Positions 7,920 to 15,642 of a stretch of DNA of 64,000 nt are shown here, in pieces. A program made the translations under genes and the position numbers. Position 1 is the stretch's first letter, and every line of letters starts with the position of its first letter. Where the stretch lies: NCBI GenBank assembly GCA_963790505.1, contig CAWBOT010000004.1, positions 682,001 through 746,000 of the forward strand. The letters are read 5' to 3'. This DNA comes from Acidisarcina sp963790505. Its GTDB lineage: Bacteria > Acidobacteriota > Terriglobia > Terriglobales > Acidobacteriaceae. The notes beneath the pieces are model-generated. The model saw only the letters and a list, made by a program, of their open reading frames with translations. It did no database searches and was not told where the DNA came from.

Positions 7920-9053
7920 ATGTTGAGCCTGGAAGAGATCGTCTCGGTCGAAGCATTACAGGCGGAGGCTGAGGAGAAGCGCGCGCGCGTGGAGCGATTG
8001 CTCGACGAGCACCAGCTCGCGGCTATACTGCTGCGTCGGAGCGAGAATATCGCCTGGGCGACCGGCGGCAAGGTCGAGGCTCGTGTGCTTATACCGTCGG
8101 AGACGTGGGTCACGTCAGTCTTGATTACTCGCGGCGGGCGAAAATATTATTTCGCGCCAAAGAACGAAGCACCGAGGCTGGCCGCCGAGGAGTTCGCCAG
8201 CCTCGACTATGAGCCGGTGCTCTATCCCTGGTACGAAAACGATTGCGTGAGCGCGGCGCAAAGGGTAGCCGGAGGGGTTGAGATCGGTTGCGATATTGGC
8301 GCGCCCGGGTTGGTTCCGGTGCATCTGGGCGCGCTGCGTGCGAGCCTTACGGTCGCCGAAATCGAGCGTTATCGCTGGTTGGGGCGCAAGACCGCCGAGG
8401 TGACTGCCGCGGTGCTCAGGGAACTAGAGCCGGGCGTCACCGAATATGAGATGGAGGCACTCATCGCGGAGGGGCTATTCCTCGAAGGGATTCTGCCGTC
8501 AGTGCTGCTGATGGCGGTCGACGACCGCATCCTGAACTACAAACACGCCGTCGCGCGCGGGCGCAGCCTCGATCGTTACGGCATGCTGAATCTTTGTTCC
8601 CGGAAGTGGGGGCTGGCGATTTCCATTACTCGCTTCGTGTACTTCGGCAAGCTTTCTTCTGAGCTCGCCGCGCGCTTTACTTCGGCTGCGCGGGTAAATG
8701 CCGCATTGCTGGCCGCGACGCGGCCTGGAAATACTTCGGCGGAGCTGTTTCGGACGGCGCAAGGTGCCTACGCCGCCGAGGGATTTCCTGGCGAAGAAGA
8801 GTTCCATCATCAGGGCGGAGCAACGGGCTATGGCGAGCGCGAATGGGTGGCAACGCCTGCCGGCAAAGAGACTGTCGTCAACAACCAGGCCTTTGCGTGG
8901 AACCCGAGCATTCGCGGCGGCAAGGTGGAAGATACTGTTTTGCTGCGCGATGGCCAGATTGAGACGCTGACAGAAACCCCCGATCTTCCGCTGGTCGACA
9001 CGGAGTGGAATGGCTCGACTTATCGCTCAGCGGGCGTTCTGGTTCGCGATTAG
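7920..9053 (+). CDS. M24 (creatinase/aminopeptidase P-like) protein with altered metal ligands
   Basis: A 377-residue protein with an N-terminal creatinase-type domain (residues about 1-150) and a pita-bread M24 domain. In active M24 metallopeptidases five ligands (D, D, H, E, E) hold two metal ions. Here the segment that should carry the two aspartates reads GMLNLCSRKWGLAISITR, with N and S in their places. The histidine region (FHHQGGATGYGERE) is kept. The first glutamate position appears as AFAWNPS, while the last is present as VEDTVLL. It is therefore probably not a normal dinuclear peptidase. It begins five bases after the isomerase, so it is part of the sugar operon. Confidence 0.75.
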   Translation: MLSLEEIVSVEALQAEAEEKRARVERLLDEHQLAAILLRRSENIAWATGGKVEARVLIPSETWVTSVLITRGGRKYYFAPKNEAPRLAAEEFASLDYEPVLYPWYENDCVSAAQRVAGGVEIGCDIGAPGLVPVHLGALRASLTVAEIERYRWLGRKTAEVTAAVLRELEPGVTEYEMEALIAEGLFLEGILPSVLLMAVDDRILNYKHAVARGRSLDRYGMLNLCSRKWGLAISITRFVYFGKLSSELAARFTSAARVNAALLAATRPGNTSAELFRTAQGAYAAEGFPGEEEFHHQGGATGYGEREWVATPAGKETVVNNQAFAWNPSIRGGKVEDTVLLRDGQIETLTETPDLPLVDTEWNGSTYRSAGVLVRD

Positions 9054-9121
9054 CTGCGAACCGGCCGTCTTCATCGATCTGCATCGCACAATCAGGACGC
9101 GCTCCTCGCGGCTCTGAAATA

Positions 9122-10258
9122 ATGGAGGCGATGGAGTTCATCGACCTAAAAAGTCAGTATCGAGATATCAAGACGTCGGTCGATCGCCGCATCCAGGCGG
9201 TGCTCGATCATGGCCAATATGTCATGGGGCCGGAGATAGGCGCGCTCGAAGAGAGGCTCGCCACCTACACAGGGGCGAGGCACTGCATTGCCTGCTCGAG
9301 CGGCACGGATGCTCTGTTGCTCGCGATGATGGCCCTCGGTATTGGCCGCGGCGACGAGGTCGTCACCAGCCCCTTCAGCTTTTTCGCAACGGCCGAGATC
9401 ATTGCGCTGCTGGGCGCCAGGCCCGTCTTCGTCGATATCGACCCGGCGACTTACAATCTCGATCCCTCTTTATTGGCGACTGCGATCACGCCGCGTACCA
9501 AAGCGATTCTGCCGGTCTCGCTCTACGGCCAGTGCGCGGACATGGACGCGATCCAACAGATCGCCGGCAATATTCCGGTCATCGAAGATGGGGCGCAGAG
9601 CTTTGGCGCGACGTACCATGGTCGGAACTCCTGCAATCTTTCAGCAATCGGCTGCACGAGCTTTTTCCCGTCAAAGCCGCTCGGCTGTTATGGCGATGCA
9701 GGAGCCTGCTTCACCAGCGATGACGATCTCGCCGCGAGGATGGGGATGATTCGCAATCACGGCCAGGACCGGCGCTATCATCATCCGGTCATCGGCGTAA
9801 ATGCGCGCATGGATACGATCCAGGCGGCCGTGCTATTGGCCAAACTTGAGGTCTTCGCCGAAGAAGTGAAGCGCCGCGCCGAGATAGGAGCGCGATACTC
9901 AGAATTGTTGAGGAACGCGGTAAAGACTCCGAAGGTCCTCGGTGGGAACACGAGCGTGTATGCGCAGTACACCATCGAGGTAGAAGAGCGAGATGAATTT
10001 CAGGAAGCGATGAAACGCCGCGGAATTCCGACGACCATCCACTATCCCGAGGCGCTTCATCTTCAGCCGGCCTTCGCCCACCTCGGCTATCGACAAGGGG
10101 AATTTCCGGTCGCGGAAGCCGCGGCGAAGCGAGTTGTGAGCCTGCCGATGCACCCCTATCTCAGCGAGAGCGATCTGGTGCAGATAGGCGAAGCAGTGCG
10201 TGAATGTGCGGGGCAATCCGCGCCGGCGGCAGTTGGATCCCGTGCGGCGCTCGTCTAG
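9122..10258 (+). CDS. DegT/DnrJ/EryC1/StrS family aminotransferase
   Basis: A 378-residue PLP-dependent sugar aminotransferase. It shows the family start MEFIDLKSQYRDIK, the ACSSGTDALLLAMMALGIG phosphate-binding region, VIEDGAQSFGATYHG with the PLP-binding aspartate, and SFFPSKPLGCYGDAGA with the Schiff-base lysine near residue 180. The closest functional group is WbpE/WlbC, which aminates UDP-3-keto sugars on the way to 2,3-diacetamido uronates. ATG 9122 and ATG 9131 are both possible; the second has GGAG just before it. It converges on a nucleotide-sugar dehydrogenase with only 12 bases between stops, and the pair suggests surface polysaccharide synthesis. Confidence 0.88.
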   Translation: MEAMEFIDLKSQYRDIKTSVDRRIQAVLDHGQYVMGPEIGALEERLATYTGARHCIACSSGTDALLLAMMALGIGRGDEVVTSPFSFFATAEIIALLGARPVFVDIDPATYNLDPSLLATAITPRTKAILPVSLYGQCADMDAIQQIAGNIPVIEDGAQSFGATYHGRNSCNLSAIGCTSFFPSKPLGCYGDAGACFTSDDDLAARMGMIRNHGQDRRYHHPVIGVNARMDTIQAAVLLAKLEVFAEEVKRRAEIGARYSELLRNAVKTPKVLGGNTSVYAQYTIEVEERDEFQEAMKRRGIPTTIHYPEALHLQPAFAHLGYRQGEFPVAEAAAKRVVSLPMHPYLSESDLVQIGEAVRECAGQSAPAAVGSRAALV

Positions 10259-10270
10259 CGCGGGTGATCG

Positions 10271-11623
10271 TCAGCAGCGCACGATGTTATCCGCCACGAT
10301 CCCTTTGGTGGCGTTGCGCGTATCAATGACTAAGCGCGATTCGCCGACTATCTTGGGATAGTCATAGGCCGTGTGATCGGTGACCACCATCACCGCGTCA
10401 TATTCTCCCAGATTGTCGAGAGTTGCGCACTTCATGTTCAGGTCATAATGGCGACCGCGCCCCACGGTGGGGAAATATGGGTCGTGATAAGCAACAATGG
10501 CGCCACGTTCCCGCAGCAGTTCGATGATCGTTAGCGACGGCGATTCGCGTAAATCGTCGATGTCCCGCTTATAGGCAAGCCCGAGTACCAGCACCTTCGA
10601 TCCATTGAGCGCCTTGCGCCGGTCGTTAAGCGCCGCGATGGTCTGATCGATCACGTAGTACGGCATGGCGATATTGACCTCGCCGGCAAGCTCGATGAAT
10701 CGGGTGCGGAAGTCGAACTGCTTGGCCTTCCAGGAGAGATAGAAAGGGTCAATGGGGATGCAGTGTCCGCCAAGGCCCGGCCCGGGATAAAAGGCCTGGA
10801 AACCGAAGGGCTTGGTCTTCGCGGCGTCGATCACTTCGAACAGATCGATGTTCATGCGTTGGCAGAGCTGCTTGAGTTCGTTCACCAGCGCAATATTTAC
10901 GCATCGATAGATGTTTTCGAGAAGCTTAGTCATCTCTGCTGCCGCAGGAGACGAGACCGGCACGGTGCGGTGAAAAATGGATCCGTAGACGGCGCAGGCG
11001 AACTCCAGCGCCAGCGGCCCCACGCCGCCAATCACTTTAGGAATGTCGCGACGCGCGACCGTATCGTTGCCGGGGTCTTCGCGCTCCGGCGAGAATGCGA
11101 GGTAGAAACCACTTTCCCCAGGCTCGCGTGCGGCCCGAAGCTGGCCTGGATTGCCTGATTCCAGTAATGGCAACAGGATCTCTTCGGTGGTGCCCGGATA
11201 GGTCGTGCTCTCAAGCACAATGAGTTGGCCTTCGCGCAGCCAGGGCGCGATGGATTTGGCGGTCTGCGTCACGTAACTCAAGTCGGGTTCGTGATAGTCG
11301 TTGAGCGGCGTGGGCACGCAGATCAAAACGACATCCATTGCGGCGATCTGGGAGTAATCAGCCGTTGCGCGAAAGCCCCGCCGCTGCGCCGCGCCAATCT
11401 CCTCCGGAGTGATGCGGACGATGTAGGATCCGCCTCCGTTGAGCGTATCGACTTTGGCAGCGTCGATATCAAAGCCCGTGACCGGGAAGCGCTCATCGGC
11501 GAAGAGCAATGCAAGTGGCAGACCAACGTAGCCGAGGCCGATAATCCCGATGCGGGCAGTGCGGGCCTCCAGCTTGCGTTTGACTTCCGCGATCGGACTC
11601 GGAGCGGCGACGAGGACTGACAT
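10271..11623 (-). CDS. UDP-sugar 6-dehydrogenase (UDP-GlcNAc/UDP-glucose dehydrogenase family, WbpA-like)
   Basis: A 450-residue enzyme that would oxidise C6 of a UDP-hexose to a uronate with two NAD+. It has the Rossmann motif GIIGLGYVGLPLA near residue 27, the central helix region with SPAAAEMTKLLENIYR, the active-site cysteine in PGLGGHCIPIDPFYLSW, and the C-terminal domain with VLVLGLAYKRDIDDLRESP. The GGHCIPIDP pattern is typical of WbpA/VipA-type UDP-N-acetylhexosamine dehydrogenases. It may work with the convergent aminotransferase at 9122-10258 in making an amino-uronic acid; that pairing is inferred. Confidence 0.88.
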   Translation of the reverse strand: MSVLVAAPSPIAEVKRKLEARTARIGIIGLGYVGLPLALLFADERFPVTGFDIDAAKVDTLNGGGSYIVRITPEEIGAAQRRGFRATADYSQIAAMDVVLICVPTPLNDYHEPDLSYVTQTAKSIAPWLREGQLIVLESTTYPGTTEEILLPLLESGNPGQLRAAREPGESGFYLAFSPEREDPGNDTVARRDIPKVIGGVGPLALEFACAVYGSIFHRTVPVSSPAAAEMTKLLENIYRCVNIALVNELKQLCQRMNIDLFEVIDAAKTKPFGFQAFYPGPGLGGHCIPIDPFYLSWKAKQFDFRTRFIELAGEVNIAMPYYVIDQTIAALNDRRKALNGSKVLVLGLAYKRDIDDLRESPSLTIIELLRERGAIVAYHDPYFPTVGRGRHYDLNMKCATLDNLGEYDAVMVVTDHTAYDYPKIVGESRLVIDTRNATKGIVADNIVRC

Positions 11624-11697
11624 AGCTATCGTTCCAGTTTACGCTGGCGGCGCCGATGCCGCGGGGCTGGGAAGCTTCGCCGGGTGATTGAGGGCAC

Positions 11698-11726
11698 TTG
11701 AAGGGCTATGAGATACTTCGTATGGT
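11698..11726 (+). promoter_or_regulatory. Candidate promoter for tRNA-Leu
   Basis: TTGAAG (11698-11703), a 17-base spacer and TATGGT (11721-11726) form a plausible sigma-70 promoter about 90 bases before the tRNA gene. No coding sequence lies between. Confidence 0.4.
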
Positions 11727-11814
11727 GAGCAGAGGAAGGCAAAGAAAACCATTCTCAGCTCACAAACAGACTATCCATCGCCGGGGGCCACCTCGGCGAA
11801 CTACAGCATGACGC

Positions 11815-11901
11815 GCCGGGATGGCGGAACTGGCAGACGCAGCGGACTCAAAATCCGCCGAGGGCAACCTCGTGGGGGTTCGACCCCCCCTCCCGGCACC
11901 A
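11815..11901 (+). tRNA. tRNA-Leu (anticodon CAA)
   Basis: An 87-base class II tRNA. The acceptor stem pairs GCCGGGA (11815-11821) with TCCCGGC (11891-11897), followed by the discriminator A and an encoded CCA. The anticodon stem GCGGA/TCCGC frames the loop CTCAAAA, giving anticodon CAA at 11849-11851, which reads UUG leucine codons. A long variable arm (CGAGGGCAACCTCG region) and the GGTTCGACC T-arm agree with leucine tRNA. Confidence 0.95.
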
Positions 11902-11923
11902 AGATTACAAAGGACTTATAGGC

Positions 11924-11955
11924 AAAATGACCTCTCGACAGCGAGAGGTCATTTT
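11924..11955 (+). terminator. Rho-independent terminator after tRNA-Leu
   Basis: A perfect 14-base stem from AAAATGACCTCTCG (11924-11937) and its complement (11942-11955) with a four-base loop, followed by a short T run. It lies 22 bases after the tRNA. The A-tract/T-tract symmetry would let it work in both directions. Confidence 0.85.
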
Positions 11956-12439
11956 TCGCCGGTGGCAGTTGGGTTTAACGTTGTCGCTTCGGATCAGCCG
12001 TGGTTCGCCGAGTTGCAGCACGGGTCTTCTGGCATCGTTTTTATTGGCAGCTTTGGGATTGTCGATCCCGCCGAATCGCGCAACCATCGGGTAAATCGCG
12101 CAACTTTGCTTGCGCGATTCACAAGCTCACCTCTTGTCGACTGTTCTCATTAGTCTTTGAGGGCTTCCTCCAGGGCGTCGATCGGAACAACCTTCTCCGG
12201 GAATCTCTGTGACCCGCCCTGGAAAACTGAGCCGCAGGAGGCTGGAAGTTTCGGCCTGCGTGGTTCGATTCGTGCCGGATTTACCGGCAGATTTGCAGTT
12301 GATGTAACTCACGTGAGGGTCTCCAGCAAGAGGCTTGAAGATTGATCGCCCTTCAGAAAAAACCCAGCCGCAGCCGTGCGGAGGGAAAGTGGGAAACGCG
12401 GAGCGTTTTCCAAGGCGGCTTGATCGCCGTCTTTTCCTC
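11956..12439. other. Gene-poor stretch after tRNA-Leu
   Basis: About 480 bases between the terminator and a transposase remnant. I see no convincing gene. Short open frames here do not resemble proteins. It probably contains eroded mobile-element DNA, since the recognisable transposase fragment directly follows. Confidence 0.5.
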
Positions 12440-12540
12440 TGCTGTGTGTGGTGGCAAACTCGTTCGGCGTGCGATCGGCGAGCGCCGAGTGGGGGCGGTG
12501 GTGGTTGTAATCGTGGCGCCACATGGCCAGCTTGCGACGG
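12440..12540 (-). pseudogene. IS3-family transposase C-terminal remnant
   Basis: About 33 minus-strand codons read ARRKLAMWRHDYNHHRPHSA then LADRTPNEFATTH, the typical end of an IS3-family (IS2/IS407-like) integrase core, where YN..RPHS and P.EF are hallmarks. The upstream DDE part and any inverted repeats are gone. It lies 540 bases from tRNA-Leu. It is not the same subtype as the complete element at 14361-15638, whose ending reads YNWERPHSSLGYQTP. Confidence 0.75.
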
Positions 12541-12872
12541 GCATCGAACGGCGCCGTAGCCGGCGATAACCCATGGCAGGCTACTGGCCTGGAATGGCAG
12601 ACCCAGTCGCCGCCCTTGACTGAAAAGTTCATGGAGACTCCCATCATGGGCCTCTTTAAGTGATTGACCATAACTTTAATTAACGAGTGTTATTAACTCA
12701 CCCACCGTTGTACCCTCCGCGAACGCATCGAAGTAATTCAGGGATTGTCCTAGCCCCCGTATCGGCAGCGGCCGTCCTCCGCGCGCAGCAATACGAGTGC
12801 TGATGGTTTGCGGCAAGTTCGCGATGGCTTGGGCACACACGGGGTTCTTAACTGGAAATGACGGTGTAAATT
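12541..12872. other. Intergenic region before the FecR gene
   Basis: About 330 bases. It includes an AT-rich patch near 12672-12705 (TAATTAACGAGTGTTATTAA) that could hold a promoter, but I cannot place -35 and -10 hexamers with confidence. No gene is seen. Confidence 0.4.
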
Positions 12873-13856
12873 ATGAAAAAGATACAAGCGCTTCTACTAT
12901 TCACCTTTGCGTCCTTGGGCATGCAGGCAGTCGGGCAGAACGACAATGCCAATCCGGGACAGCCGGGCACGCTAAATTACGTTGAAGGACAGGTATCTGT
13001 CGCCGGATCTCCGGTGACTTCACATTCCGTGGGTACGACAACGCTTGAAGCTGGACAGGCGATACAAACTAAAGTGGGTCGAGCCGAAGTGCTGCTTACT
13101 CCAGGCATCTATCTTCGCGTTGGTTCCAACAGTACCTTAAAGATGGTGTCGCCTGATCTCACTCATACAGAAGTCGCGCTTGTGAGCGGTAAAGCCGACG
13201 TGGAAGTAGATAATATTTACAAACAAAATGACATTCTCGTCGACCAGGGAGGTTCGCAGGCGCGCTTGCTAAAGCCCGGTCTTTACGCATTCAATACCAC
13301 CAAGGCGACGATGCGGGTATTCGAGGGCGAGGCAAATGTGGTTCCCATCGACAACCGGGATGATGTGAAACACATCACGGTTAAAAGCAGCCATAAGCTG
13401 CTCATCGATGGGACGCCCTCCAAGCCGGTGCATTTCCAGAAGGAAGGCTCGCAGGATGGGCTCTATGCGTGGAGCAGTCTTCGTTCCGAGTACCTCGGCG
13501 AGGCCAATGAAAACGTCGCTTCGGAATACGCTGGAGCCGATGGCGTCAACCCCGGTTGGTTTTGGGATTCGGCATTTATGGGCTATACGTGGCTTCCGGG
13601 CGACGGGATGTTTTTTAGTCCGTTTGGGTTTGGGTTCTATTCCCCTTACTACATCGAAGGGGGAGGGTGGATCTACGGTCGTGGTGGTTACGGCTACGGA
13701 CACGGAGGTTATGGACGCGGCGGTTATGGTGGGCGCGCCGGCAGGGGTGGGGTAATGCACGGCGGATCGTTCGGGGGCCATGTCGGCGGAGGTATGGGAG
13801 GCGGCTTTCACGGCGGCGGTGGAGGAGCCCACGGCGGCGGCGGAGGGCACCGCTAG
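12873..13856 (+). CDS. FecR-domain secreted protein with glycine-rich tail
   Basis: A 327-residue exported protein. A Sec signal peptide (MKKIQALLLFTFASLGMQAVG) is followed by a FecR-like beta domain (about residues 35-200), with the pattern VEGQVSVAG, then LTPGIYLRVGSNSTLKM and ALVSGKADVEV. The last 80 residues are very rich in Gly, Tyr and His (GRGGYGYGHGGYGRGGYGG onward). FecR domains in this bacterial group often occur in stand-alone envelope proteins rather than in sigma-factor regulation, and no sigma factor is nearby. The tail could bind metal or assemble on the surface, but this is a guess. No strong ribosome site precedes the ATG. Confidence 0.8.
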   Translation: MKKIQALLLFTFASLGMQAVGQNDNANPGQPGTLNYVEGQVSVAGSPVTSHSVGTTTLEAGQAIQTKVGRAEVLLTPGIYLRVGSNSTLKMVSPDLTHTEVALVSGKADVEVDNIYKQNDILVDQGGSQARLLKPGLYAFNTTKATMRVFEGEANVVPIDNRDDVKHITVKSSHKLLIDGTPSKPVHFQKEGSQDGLYAWSSLRSEYLGEANENVASEYAGADGVNPGWFWDSAFMGYTWLPGDGMFFSPFGFGFYSPYYIEGGGWIYGRGGYGYGHGGYGRGGYGGRAGRGGVMHGGSFGGHVGGGMGGGFHGGGGGAHGGGGGHR

Positions 13857-13895
13857 AAATGGTCCGAACGTCGATATTTCGGAGCTTCAGAGTTT

Positions 13896-14360
13896 CTAAT
13901 CGGAGTTCATGAAGGCCACATACTGCAATTTGCCTTCGCGTTCAACCTGGAGAGCAATCGCTGCGTTACGGGGGAGCTGGTCAAGGAGACTGCGGAGCGC
14001 CGTAAGCGATGCGGTCAGCTTCCCATTTAACGCATAAATGATGTCCCCCGCCTGCAAGTCAAGTGTGGCGCCTTTGCCGCCCTCAGTGAGAGCGATAATC
14101 AAAAGCCCCTCCGGCATACGTGTCGGAGGGATAAGTTTCGAAATGTCGGGCGAGAGCGGCACAGCGATAATGCCCAGGCGAGAAACGATGTCATCGCTCA
14201 GGTGTTCCGAATCAAGAATACTTTCGGTGTCTCTCGGGCGCCTGGTGACTTTCACGGCGATGGACGACAGACTCGAGTCAGGCCTACGAACCGTAAACCG
14301 AACGTCATCGCCAATTTGTTTCCTGAAGAGAAGCACGGAGAGTTGCTGGGGCTCCTCAAT
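13896..14360 (-). pseudogene. HtrA/DegP-like protease gene, 3' part (second PDZ), cut off by IS
   Basis: The C-terminal part of the protease gene whose 5' part lies at 15643-16629. From the insertion point the translation reads EEPQQLSVLLFRKQIGDDVR, then a linker and a PDZ domain with MPEGLLIIALTEGGKGATLD and AGDIIYALNGKLTASLTALR, ending MNSD. Joining codon GAG across the removed element gives the continuous protein GDLIAAADGRPIEEPQQL. In the present state this segment has no start of its own and is fused in frame only to IS end sequence. Confidence 0.85.
14357..14360. repeat. Target-site duplication, left copy (CAAT)
   Basis: CAAT directly before the IS left end, repeated as CAAT at 15639-15642 directly after the right end. 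A four-base duplication fits the IS3 family (3-4 bases) and shows the element arrived by transposition and has not been rearranged since. Confidence 0.85.
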
Positions 14361-14430
14361 TGACCTGCCCCCGAAAAACTCTACCAGTGATAACTGGAGT
14401 TCTCTCGTAATGTAGACGGGGGGATTTTGT

Positions 14431-14712
14431 ATGAAGAAGAGCCGGTACACGGAAGAGCAGATCATCGGGATCTTGAAGCAACACGAGGCGGGAGTGAAGA
14501 CGGCGGACCTGTGCCGCGAACATGGGATAAGTGCGGCGACGTTCTATGGGTGGAAGTCGAAGTACGGCGGGATGGACGTGAGCGAGGCGCAGCGGCTGAA
14601 GGCGCTGGAGGAGGAGAACCGCCGTCTGAAGCTGCTGGTGGCGGAACTGAGCCTGCACGGTGAGGCACTGAAGGGCGTGATCCGAAAAAACGGCTGGAGC
14701 TTGCCGGTCTGA
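14431..14712 (+). CDS. IS3-family transposase OrfA (helix-turn-helix subunit)
   Basis: A 93-residue DNA-binding protein starting MKKSRYTEEQIIGILKQHEA. It has the HTH with GVKTADLCREHGISAATFYG, the conserved WKSKYGG, and a leucine-rich coiled region (RLKALEEENRRLKLLVAEL). It binds the element ends. Near its end the codons CGA AAA AAC (14683-14691) contain the heptamer A AAA AAC; a -1 slip there continues into the orfB frame to make the OrfAB transposase. Confidence 0.92.
   Translation: MKKSRYTEEQIIGILKQHEAGVKTADLCREHGISAATFYGWKSKYGGMDVSEAQRLKALEEENRRLKLLVAELSLHGEALKGVIRKNGWSLPV
14685..14691 (+). promoter_or_regulatory. Programmed -1 ribosomal frameshift site (A AAA AAC)
   Basis: The heptamer lies in the orfA reading phase exactly as needed for tandem slippage (X XXY YYZ). 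Reading -1 from here gives KKRLELAGLRGDVAYAQAEH without a stop, joining orfA to orfB. This is the standard expression control of IS3 transposases. Confidence 0.8.
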
Positions 14713-14720
14713 GAGGCGAT

Positions 14721-15620
14721 GTGGCGTACGCTCAGGCCGAGCATGGCCTGAGCGAGCGCACGGCCTGCAAGCTGCTGGGTATGGAGCGGTCGAGCTATCG
14801 GTACGAGCCGCGACCGGACCGCAACGCGGAGCTGCGCGAAGCGCTGGTGAAGCTGGCCCGTCAGAAGCCGCGCTATGGCTATCGCCGGCTGCACGCGGTG
14901 CTGAGCCGCCGCGGCCACGAGGTGAACGTGAAGCGGGTCTATCGGTTGTACGTGCAAGAGCGGCTGATGGTCCGGCGCAAGAAGCGCAAGCGTCTGGTGC
15001 GCGATCGCGCGGCCGAGCCGCGGCTGATGGGAGCGAACCAGGAGTGGGCGATGGACTTCATCGTCGACGGCCTGGCGACGGGGCGAATGGTGCGCATCCT
15101 GAGCGTGGTGGATGTGTATACGCGCGAGTGCCTGGCGCTGGAGGCCGACACCAGCCTCGGCTCGGGGCGCGTGACGCGGGTGCTGGAGCGGCTGATCGAA
15201 GAGCGGGGCCGTCCCGAAAGCGTGCGCTCCGATAATGGGCCGGAGTTCACCTCGCGGCGGATGCTGGCCTGGTCAGAGGACTGGAAGGTCGGACTGGTGC
15301 ATATCCAGCCAGGGCGTCCGATGCAGAACGGCCACGTCGAGAGCTTCCACGGACGGTTGCGCGACGAGTGCCTCAACGCCAGCTGGTTCCGGACCTTGAA
15401 CGATGTTAGGACGACCCTGGCGAACTGGCGGCAGGAGTATAACTGGGAACGCCCGCATAGTTCGCTGGGCTATCAAACGCCGGAGCAGTTCCGGCAAAGC
15501 GCAGGCTATGCAAATGTGGAAGGCCAACAACGCCTCCCACATTTACACAGCCACGACGGCGGCTACGGAGTTTTTCCAAAGCCAAACCTAAACCGAGAAT
15601 CTCCAGTTATGAATGGGTGA
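14721..15620 (+). CDS. IS3-family transposase OrfB (DDE integrase core)
   Basis: A 299-residue catalytic part. The rve integrase core shows the DDE acidic residues in EWAMDFIVDGL, VRSDNGPEFTS and GHVESFHGRLRDECLN, preceded by the HTH_21 region (ARQKPRYGYRRLHAVLSRRG). It carries out cutting and joining of the element ends. The apparent GTG start at 14721 may be unused, because the frame is open back to the slippery site at 14685-14691 and the active product is probably OrfAB. Confidence 0.92.
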   Translation: MAYAQAEHGLSERTACKLLGMERSSYRYEPRPDRNAELREALVKLARQKPRYGYRRLHAVLSRRGHEVNVKRVYRLYVQERLMVRRKKRKRLVRDRAAEPRLMGANQEWAMDFIVDGLATGRMVRILSVVDVYTRECLALEADTSLGSGRVTRVLERLIEERGRPESVRSDNGPEFTSRRMLAWSEDWKVGLVHIQPGRPMQNGHVESFHGRLRDECLNASWFRTLNDVRTTLANWRQEYNWERPHSSLGYQTPEQFRQSAGYANVEGQQRLPHLHSHDGGYGVFPKPNLNRESPVMNG

Positions 15621-15638
15621 GAAAAACGGGGCAGGTCA

Positions 15639-15642
15639 CAAT
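15639..15642. repeat. Target-site duplication, right copy (CAAT)
   Basis: The second copy of the four-base duplication bordering the IS; see 14357-14360. Removing the element plus one copy restores the protease frame exactly. Confidence 0.85.

Larger units (their letters stand above)
14361..15638 (+). mobile_element. Complete IS3-family insertion sequence, 1278 bp
   Basis: The ends are inverted repeats: left TGACCTGCCCCCGAAAAACT (from 14361) and right, read on the other strand, TGACCTGCCCCGTTTTTCTC (from 15638). A further stretch, ATAACTGGAG, recurs at both ends. Two overlapping frames encode orfA and orfB with an in-phase A AAA AAC slippery heptamer. A CAAT target duplication flanks it. The element interrupts the second PDZ region of an HtrA-like gene. 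All parts are intact, so it may still be mobile. Confidence 0.92.

Noticed and set aside
13269..13850. A long minus-strand open frame opposite the FecR gene
   Set aside because: It mirrors the glycine-rich repeats of the FecR gene and has no family features; such GC-rich repeats often give long antisense frames.
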